A DNA stretch of 64,000 bases from CBDFGS01 sp965247255 (lineage in GTDB: Bacteria; Chloroflexota; Dehalococcoidia; Lucifugimonadales; CAUZJF01): NCBI GenBank assembly GCA_965247255.1, contig CBDFGS010000011.1, positions 1-64,000 on the forward strand, given 5' to 3'. Numbering within the stretch: position 1 is the stretch's first letter; each line of letters opens with the position of its first letter. This document shows positions 58,324 through 64,000 of the stretch, piece after piece. Both the position numbers and the translations under genes were made by a program. Under the pieces are notes generated by a model. That model did no database searches and was not told where the DNA came from. It saw nothing but the letters and a program-made list of their open reading frames with translations.

Positions 58324-61206
58324 CTACTTCCTGGCCAGCCATCCCCGCACCTCGTCCCCTACCTCCGAGAGCCTGCAGCTCTTGACCCCAACGGGAGGGA
58401 GGGAGTCCAAGAAGCCTTTCCCGTAGCGGCGCGATACGATTCGCCTGTCCAGGATTATCACGACCCCTCGGTCCGTCTTGGTGCGAATGAGCCGCCCGAA
58501 ACCCTGGCGGAGGCGGAGTATAGCCTGGGGTATTGCGTACGCCCCGAAGGAGTCCTCGTAGAGCTCAGAGCGGGCCTCGAACACCGGCTCGGTAGGCACG
58601 CTGAACGGCAGCCGCGCTACCAGGAGCACCCGCAGCGACTCCCCGGGCAGGTCAACCCCCTCCCAAAAGCTGGCCGTCCCCAGCAGCACCGACTTGGGGT
58701 TCTCGAGGAAGCGGCGCAGCACCTGATAGGGCTGACCGTCCACTCCCTGGGCCAGCACGTCGAACCCTCTCGATTGCAGCTCCCCGCGAATGCCTTCCGC
58801 CGCGGCCTGCAGTGATGCGTGAGACGTGAACAGGGCCATGGTGCGTCCATCGGACGCGACCGTGGCATCCAGGACTGCCCGCTCCGCCGCGGCGCGGTAG
58901 GCGGGAGAATTAGGCTCCGGCATATCCCTAGGGACACACATCAGAGCGGCTTTGGGGTAGTCGAAGGGGGAGCCAAGCAGAAGCTCATCGGCGTCGGTAA
59001 AACCCGTGCGCTCGGATATGTGGTCGAAGGTCCCGCCGGCGCTAAGGGTGGCGCTCGTGAGAATGACGCTCTCGTTCCGCGCGAAGAGCTGCTCTTCGAG
59101 CTGCTCCCCGACGTGTAACGGCGCCCCGTGCAATACCAGGTCCCCGGAACGCTCAATACGACTGATCCAGTAGATCCGGTCGGGCTCGGGCTGCGGTATG
59201 AACTCCGTCAGCTGCTGCCGCAGTTCCGCCGTTAGCTGGAGCAGGTTGAGCACCTCGAGGACCAGCCCCTCGTAGTCGAGGAGGCCTGCCTCCTCCAGTC
59301 CGTCCAGGGCTGTGCTCAGGGCCTCGATCTCCCTGCGGACCTCGGCGAGCAGCAGGTCGACGTTCTCCCACTGGATCTCGAGCTGCGACCACGCCGGCTG
59401 ACCTCTGGTGGCCGACGTGACCCGCATCTCTCGCGATGGGCCCCCAGGCTCGCTCCGGCCTTCGAAGATGGCTCCCAGGTCGGCGAACATCGTGGCCGCG
59501 GCGTCCCGGAGTCTCGGTAGCCGGGCGAGAACCCGGGACGCCACCTCCTCGAAGGTAGCCCTGCGCGACTCCCCGGCCGAAGACCCGCGCAGGGCCATCG
59601 ACGCCCGGTTGAGCAGGCCACGGTCGCCTCCCAACATCTGGAGGTGGTCGTCGAGCCGTCCCTGGCCCAGCTCGAATCCGAGGTGCCTGGTCGCTTCCGA
59701 CTCCAGGTGGTGGGCTTCGTCCACGATGAGGATGTCGTGATCGGGGATCAGTGTCCCGCCGGCGACAATGTCGGACATCAGCAGCGCGTGGTTAACTACT
59801 ACAAGGTGCGAGGCCGCGGCGCGATCGCGAGCCGCTCTCAGGAAGCAGGCGCCGTTCACACCCATGCAGTCCTGGGCGCCCTGTGCCGAGAGGCGGTCCC
59901 AGGGCGCGGCCGACCTCCGGTTGCCCAGGTTCAGCTCGCTCCGGTCGCCCGTTTCGGTATCTCGCAGCCAGACCAGTGCCTTCGAGAGCAGCCGCGCCTC
60001 ATCCACCGAAAGACTTTCACCGGAGCGTAGATGCGAGAACCGCTTCAAACACAGGTAGTTCGCGCGGCCCTTGAGCTGCGTGAACCTGAACTGGTCTACG
60101 GCTACGCCGTCCACGCTTGCGAGCGCGTCGACCATCGCCGGGATGTCCTTGGTCAGCAGCTGCTCCTGCAGATTGATGGTGTTGGTCGACACTACAACGC
60201 GCTTGTTGTTCTTCAGAGCGTACAGCGCCGCCGGCAGCAGATACGCCAGGGACTTGCCCACTCCGGTGCCCGCCTCGACGATCAGGCGCTTGCCGTCGTT
60301 GATGGCCTCGGAGACGGCTCGCCCCATCGCAAGCTGCTCCGGCCGCTCCTCGAAGTCCGGGATGGCGGCCGCCAGCGGCCCCTCAGCCGTCAAGAGCGAC
60401 GTCACCCACTCCGGGTCTACAATCTGCGTGCGTTCGTTGGCACGCAGGGCGCGAGGCCGCTGGAGTCGCGAGCGGATGGCCTGCATGTCCAGGCCGGTGA
60501 CGCCGGTCGTCGACGGCGGGAATTGCTTCGCGTCGGTATCCCCGAGAGCTGTCTGGGCCGGAGGCGCGGAGACCTTGTGGAGCTCCAGCCGCCTTAGCAG
60601 GTAGGCCATGACCCACGACGACCTAGCCGCGAGGCGCTCCATCTCCGCCAGCGTGTAGACGTCGACTTCCCCAGCCAGCTCCCCCAGACGCAGGAATACC
60701 TCTCGCGTGATCTTGGCGTCCTCGAAGGCCCGATGAGGCTGGGAGTGCTCTATCCCCAAGGAGGCTGAGATCTTGGTCAGCGAGTACTCCCTGGCCAGCG
60801 GCAGGAGCACGTACGCCATGTCCCATGTATCGCACACGGGGCTCGATAGCCTGAACCCCTTACTGGCGAGAAGGCTCAGGTCGAAGTCCAGGTTGTGCCC
60901 CACAACGGGAGTGCTCCCGATAAAAGGGGACAGCTTCTGTGCTACGCGATCGAACGCCGGGGCGGAGTCGACGTCTTTCTGGCTGATGCCGGTGTAATGC
61001 CGGACGAAGTGATCGAGGCGCCTGCCCGGGTTCACGAAGCTCTGAAACGTCTCGAGGGTCTCTTGGCCCTGGAACTTGACGGCGCCAACCTCGATGATCT
61101 CGTCGTGGTCTGGAGAGAGCCCCGTGGTCTCGATGTCCAGAGCTATCCAGACGTCTTCGAGGGGAGGCGATTCCTGCGGGAATAGCGTCAGCGTCGGCTC
61201 AGTCAC
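58324..61206 (-). CDS. dinG: DinG-type helicase with N-terminal DnaQ-like exonuclease
   Basis: A 960-residue protein. Residues 15-180 are a DEDDh 3'-5' exonuclease: WIALDIETTGL (Asp, Glu), VVGHNLDFDLSLL (Asp) and HRAFEDAKITREVF (His, Asp). Residues 265-950 are an XPD/DinG superfamily 2 helicase: Walker A VEAGTGVGKSLAYLLPAA, Walker B ILIVDEAHHLES, and motif VI RQGFGRLIRTKTDRG. Cysteines in NYLCLKR and DCMGVNGACF may be part of an iron-sulfur site, though only three are obvious. It unwinds damaged or structured DNA and digests a strand. Confidence 0.9.
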   Translation of the reverse strand: MTEPTLTLFPQESPPLEDVWIALDIETTGLSPDHDEIIEVGAVKFQGQETLETFQSFVNPGRRLDHFVRHYTGISQKDVDSAPAFDRVAQKLSPFIGSTPVVGHNLDFDLSLLASKGFRLSSPVCDTWDMAYVLLPLAREYSLTKISASLGIEHSQPHRAFEDAKITREVFLRLGELAGEVDVYTLAEMERLAARSSWVMAYLLRRLELHKVSAPPAQTALGDTDAKQFPPSTTGVTGLDMQAIRSRLQRPRALRANERTQIVDPEWVTSLLTAEGPLAAAIPDFEERPEQLAMGRAVSEAINDGKRLIVEAGTGVGKSLAYLLPAALYALKNNKRVVVSTNTINLQEQLLTKDIPAMVDALASVDGVAVDQFRFTQLKGRANYLCLKRFSHLRSGESLSVDEARLLSKALVWLRDTETGDRSELNLGNRRSAAPWDRLSAQGAQDCMGVNGACFLRAARDRAAASHLVVVNHALLMSDIVAGGTLIPDHDILIVDEAHHLESEATRHLGFELGQGRLDDHLQMLGGDRGLLNRASMALRGSSAGESRRATFEEVASRVLARLPRLRDAAATMFADLGAIFEGRSEPGGPSREMRVTSATRGQPAWSQLEIQWENVDLLLAEVRREIEALSTALDGLEEAGLLDYEGLVLEVLNLLQLTAELRQQLTEFIPQPEPDRIYWISRIERSGDLVLHGAPLHVGEQLEEQLFARNESVILTSATLSAGGTFDHISERTGFTDADELLLGSPFDYPKAALMCVPRDMPEPNSPAYRAAAERAVLDATVASDGRTMALFTSHASLQAAAEGIRGELQSRGFDVLAQGVDGQPYQVLRRFLENPKSVLLGTASFWEGVDLPGESLRVLLVARLPFSVPTEPVFEARSELYEDSFGAYAIPQAILRLRQGFGRLIRTKTDRGVVIILDRRIVSRRYGKGFLDSLPPVGVKSCRLSEVGDEVRGWLARK

Positions 61207-61230
61207 GTTGCGCGCATTGGTCGAGGCTGG

Positions 61231-62043
61231 TCACACCACCAGCTCACGACGCAGGTACTCGATCTCGTCGGGCGTTACGCCGATGCTGAGGACGTATTCC
61301 TCGGCGCCGCCGTAACGCTCGTCGAGGTACTCAAGCGTGAGCGCTATAGCCTCGGCCGGGCTGCCTTCGACGTAGAGCTGATAGCCTTCAGCGTCGAAGC
61401 TCTCCGGGGGCGCATTCTCGTAGGGCTCCGCGACGCCGCGCTCGGCCAGCGAGCCGCGCCAGCGGTAGTACGCGCTCAGGGCGTAGTCCTCGACCACCGT
61501 TTCGCGCGGGACACCGGCGATCTCAAGGAGCAGCGCGGTCAGGATTCCCGTGCGGTCCTTACCGGCAACGCAGTGGTAGAGTGCGGGTAGCACGCCGGGC
61601 GTCGCAAGCGTGGAGAGGGCCTCGCGGATAGAAGCGCCTCTCGTCTCGAGGCGCAGGCAGTAGGTGGCGGCCTTGTTTGCCCCGCCCTCGGCGGAGTCCG
61701 CGAGCTCCACCAGTCTCTTCGCCTCCGCAGACCGTGCAGCGAGCTCCTCCTTAGTGTCGCTCCCCGAAAAATCGTGGTGATAGTAGCTCACGTCCGGGGA
61801 CTTCGCGAAGACGTTGGGTTTCAGCTCCAGCTGCTCGGCCCGGCGAAGGTCGATGACGCTGCGTACGCCGTAGTCGACGAGCGTGCGCTGGGATTCTGGT
61901 GGCAGGCCAGCGATGTCGTCGGCGCGTAGGACGGTCTTCCAGCGGGTGGTGCTGCCGTCAGAAGTGGCATAGCCACCGATATCGCGGATATTGGAGGCGC
62001 CTTGTACGGCAATATGCCTTCGAGGCTCCTCTACGTCTCTCAT
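61231..62043 (-). CDS. Tyrosine phosphatase family protein (Y_phosphatase3)
   Basis: A 270-residue protein. The P-loop HCVAGKDRTGILTALLLEI near residue 157 holds the catalytic Cys and Arg of the CX5R motif, in the HCxxGKDRTG form used by lipid/protein phosphatases such as MptpB. The N-terminal segment ASNIRDIGGYATSDG near 15 and LRADDIAGLPPESQRTLVDY near 40 are standard for the family. It dephosphorylates phosphotyrosine or phosphoinositides; the target is unknown. Confidence 0.88.
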   Translation of the reverse strand: MRDVEEPRRHIAVQGASNIRDIGGYATSDGSTTRWKTVLRADDIAGLPPESQRTLVDYGVRSVIDLRRAEQLELKPNVFAKSPDVSYYHHDFSGSDTKEELAARSAEAKRLVELADSAEGGANKAATYCLRLETRGASIREALSTLATPGVLPALYHCVAGKDRTGILTALLLEIAGVPRETVVEDYALSAYYRWRGSLAERGVAEPYENAPPESFDAEGYQLYVEGSPAEAIALTLEYLDERYGGAEEYVLSIGVTPDEIEYLRRELVV

Positions 62044-62122
62044 TAGATCCCCGGTGGTGGCTCAGCCGCTGAGCAGACAGGATGATAGACCAAAAGTCGT
62101 AAGTATTCTCGCGATCTCGGCT

Positions 62123-62320
62123 CTACGGCTGAGGCGAGTCGTCTTCTTTACGGGCGGTCCAGATACCCCATCCGACGCCGATGCCCAGCGCTATGATAAT
62201 GGCGGCGACTATGAGAAGCCACGGGATCGAGCCGGGGTCATGGTACAACGCGGCGGACGATAGGAATACGAACATGGACGCCAGACCTAACAGGGCACGT
62301 CTCATTATGCTATCGCTCAC
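62123..62320 (-). CDS. Small membrane protein, unknown function
   Basis: 65 residues from a GTG with AGGAGGA 6 bases upstream. Two hydrophobic segments (LLGLASMFVFLSSAALY and IPWLLIVAAIIIALGIGVGW) make a helical hairpin, with a short charged tail. No family recognised. Confidence 0.6.
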   Translation of the reverse strand: MSDSIMRRALLGLASMFVFLSSAALYHDPGSIPWLLIVAAIIIALGIGVGWGIWTARKEDDSPQP

Positions 62321-62361
62321 GTTCAGTCCTCCTATCGCTCTATCGTCGGTAACCTACTCAT

Positions 62362-63243
62362 TCAGCCGGCGGTCGCCCTCGGGATCGGGGTGCCGGGGGT
62401 CGTCATTCTGATGCTGTACACGGAGGTGCGGGCCGCGACGTACATCGTGCTGTTGTCCGCGTCGCCCCACCCCATGTTCACGGCTGCCTCAGGAAAGCGG
62501 ATAACACCCGACATGGCCCCATCTGGGTCGATGACCCATATGCCGCCCGGGCCGGTACAGTACACGCGCCCTTCGACGTCGACTTTCACGCCGTCGGGCA
62601 CTCCGACGGTGCCGGGCGCGCCGGGGATCTGGAAGAAGCGGCGCTGGTTTACCAGCGAGCCGTCCGGCTCGACGTCGAAAGCGTCCAAGTGCATGGACGG
62701 CCGCGTGTTGACGAGATAGAAGATGCTCTCGTCGGGAGAGAACGCAAGGCCGTTGGGGTCTACGAAGGGGTATACCACCTGGTGGACCGCCCCGTCCGGC
62801 GCGATGCGGTATACCCCGTTGTGCTCGAACTCGTTCTCCTCTCCCTCGTTTCCTCCGGCGCCGCGGCTGGTGAAGTAGAGGCTGCCGTCGGAGCGGCCGA
62901 TCACGTCGTTCGGCCGGTCCAGCCGCTTGCCGTCGAAGTGCGTGGCAATGGGCTTCACTTCCCCGCCGTCCGGCCACATCCGGGTCACCCTCCTGGTGAT
63001 TTGCTCACACGCCACGACGTGGCCCTTCATGTCGAGGGTCAGGCCGGTGGCGCGCCCGGTGTCGTCCCGAAACAGCTCTTTCTGCTCGCCGGGCACGACC
63101 TTCCATATCTGGTGTGGCCCGCCGATCTCGGTGAAGAGAAGGTAGCCGTCCGGGTGCCACACAGGCCCTTCGGTGAAGACGAACCCTCCGGCCACCAGAG
63201 GGGTGTCGAACGACTCAACGATGCTGGACAGGTCGTCGGCCAT
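62362..63243 (-). CDS. SMP-30/gluconolactonase-like protein
   Basis: A 293-residue six-bladed propeller of the SMP-30/gluconolactonase/LRE family. Conserved pieces are FTEGPVWHPDGYLLFTEIGG near residue 22 (metal-binding Glu), KRLDRPNDVIGRSDGSLYFT near 106 (Asn/Asp), VDPNGLAFSPDESIFYLVNT near 160 (Asn) and VGVPDGVKVDVEGRVYCTG near 215 (Asp). The metal-site residues are all in place. Members hydrolyse sugar or other lactones. No signal peptide, so cytosolic. Confidence 0.85.
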   Translation of the reverse strand: MADDLSSIVESFDTPLVAGGFVFTEGPVWHPDGYLLFTEIGGPHQIWKVVPGEQKELFRDDTGRATGLTLDMKGHVVACEQITRRVTRMWPDGGEVKPIATHFDGKRLDRPNDVIGRSDGSLYFTSRGAGGNEGEENEFEHNGVYRIAPDGAVHQVVYPFVDPNGLAFSPDESIFYLVNTRPSMHLDAFDVEPDGSLVNQRRFFQIPGAPGTVGVPDGVKVDVEGRVYCTGPGGIWVIDPDGAMSGVIRFPEAAVNMGWGDADNSTMYVAARTSVYSIRMTTPGTPIPRATAG

Positions 63244-63416
63244 CTACGGCCTCCCGATGTTGCTGCTAAGACGCCTCGCGTGGCATAGTTGGCACGCTAG
63301 GCGTGGCATAGTTTGCGGTTGCGCAGTCCTGGCAAAGGTTGCTTATGGGCGCGGCGCTAGTATATTACATTTGTTACGGCCTAGGGCAAACAGATGCGCC
63401 GACGCAATGGACCGAG

Positions 63417-64000
63417 ATGACGGACCAAACACCCCGACTGACGTTAGAAGACGTGTACGGAGCCTGGAACTCGGTGCCGGACGAGTTCTGGGACGCGCTC
63501 GAGCGAAGCCACGCACCTCGGCCGCGCGAGATGCTCTACGACAAGATGGGCGAGATGGGCTGCGGCGAGACCCACCACCTGCTGGATATCGGTTGCTGGG
63601 CCGCAAGGCACGCCTGCGAGCTGGCCCGCAGGTTCGGCTGCCGTGTGTCGGCGGTCGACTATCTTGACGACCACGTCGAGCAGGCGAACGACGCGATCGA
63701 GGGGCAGAAGCTCACGCACCTGGTGAAAGCTTCGCAAGGAGACATCCACTCGCTCAGCTTTCCCGATGGCGAGTTCGATTACATATGGTGCCGCGACATG
63801 TTGCCCAACGTACGCGACGTCGGCCGGGCGTTTGCTGAATGCCACCGGGTCCTCAAGGGGGATGGCAAGATGCTAATCTTCACCGACTTCGAGACCGACC
63901 TGATGGAGCCCAGGGAAGCCGCCCGGCTCTACGCTGACGCCGTTCACCCGAAGAGCGTATCTCGTGCCTCGGTCGAAAGAGCGATTCACGACGCCGGACT
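63417..64000 (+). CDS. SAM-dependent methyltransferase (cut by the window edge)
   Basis: 194 residues are visible from MTDQTPRLTLEDVY; the gene runs off the right edge. Motif I reads HHLLDIGCWAARHACELARR near residue 62, where the usual second glycine of GxGxG is replaced. The acidic motif VSAVDYLDDHVEQA is near 82, and motif IV FDYIWCRDMLPNV near 122, followed by LKGDGKMLIFTDF, is typical of class I methyltransferases. Substrate unknown. It diverges from the SMP-30-like gene. Confidence 0.75.
   Translation, partial: MTDQTPRLTLEDVYGAWNSVPDEFWDALERSHAPRPREMLYDKMGEMGCGETHHLLDIGCWAARHACELARRFGCRVSAVDYLDDHVEQANDAIEGQKLTHLVKASQGDIHSLSFPDGEFDYIWCRDMLPNVRDVGRAFAECHRVLKGDGKMLIFTDFETDLMEPREAARLYADAVHPKSVSRASVERAIHDAG

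Overview
The window is about 60% G+C and densely coded. Gene content points to a member of the Chloroflexota (a Dehalococcoidia or SAR202-like lineage). This is an inference from the mix of DUF5679 zinc ribbon, cyclase-family amidohydrolase, SMP-30 lactonase, cytosolic BNR/VPS10 propellers, a GH95 enzyme and many GTG/TTG starts. No rRNA, tRNA or CRISPR array was found, so the assignment is tentative.

Positions 1-4.96 kb are the right end of a prophage or phage-derived island. Baseplate and tail genes (a baseplate J C-terminus, a DUF2612 protein, a tail-fibre-like protein and a repeat beta-propeller) are followed by minus-strand cargo: a DUF2283 protein, a broken nuclease-like gene whose two halves face opposite ways, and a transposase remnant. 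A P4-type tyrosine integrase closes the island. From 5.3 to 8.2 kb lie an FHA/zinc-ribbon protein, a 6-phosphogluconolactonase-like propeller, a YceI relic and a DUF5679 protein.

Positions 8.4-14.5 kb are an IS1380 cluster. One intact copy (8407-10122) is separated by about 0.9 kb, holding a small membrane-protein gene, from an older diverged copy (11067-14492). A second near-identical copy of the first (11211-12927) is inserted inside the older one. All three have clear 5-bp target duplications. Next come an ECF sigma/anti-sigma pair, an alkaline-phosphatase-fold hydrolase, and an unusual ACT-ACT-GlnE adenylyltransferase fusion.

Positions 20.1-25.0 kb are a minus-strand operon in the order HtrA-like protease, MoxR ATPase, DUF58, VWA, VWA. 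Two very large FtsX-type permeases (25.5-32.6 kb) diverge from it, with no ATPase beside them. Positions 32.7-37.7 kb hold a cyclase-family enzyme, a BNR sialidase-like protein and a GH95-like glycosidase, all apparently cytosolic.

Positions 38.2-44.6 kb hold a TauE/SafE transporter with a possible structured 5' leader, a Ca2+/H+ antiporter and an Hfq-like protein. These are followed by a run of envelope proteins (His-rich, YtkA-like, cupredoxin-like lipoprotein, Cys-rich polytopic membrane protein, YtkA-like) that looks like an uncharacterised metal-handling locus. An XRE-ImmA/IrrE regulator with an unknown partner follows, with a good promoter. The rest (46.5-64 kb) is mostly housekeeping and catabolic: VPS10-type propeller, MFS transporter, YbaK deacylase, methyltransferases, alpha/beta hydrolase, SRAP, Nudix, alcohol dehydrogenase, OGG1-like glycosylase, a GNAT pseudogene, an exonuclease-DinG helicase, a tyrosine phosphatase and an SMP-30 lactonase. 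The window ends inside a methyltransferase.
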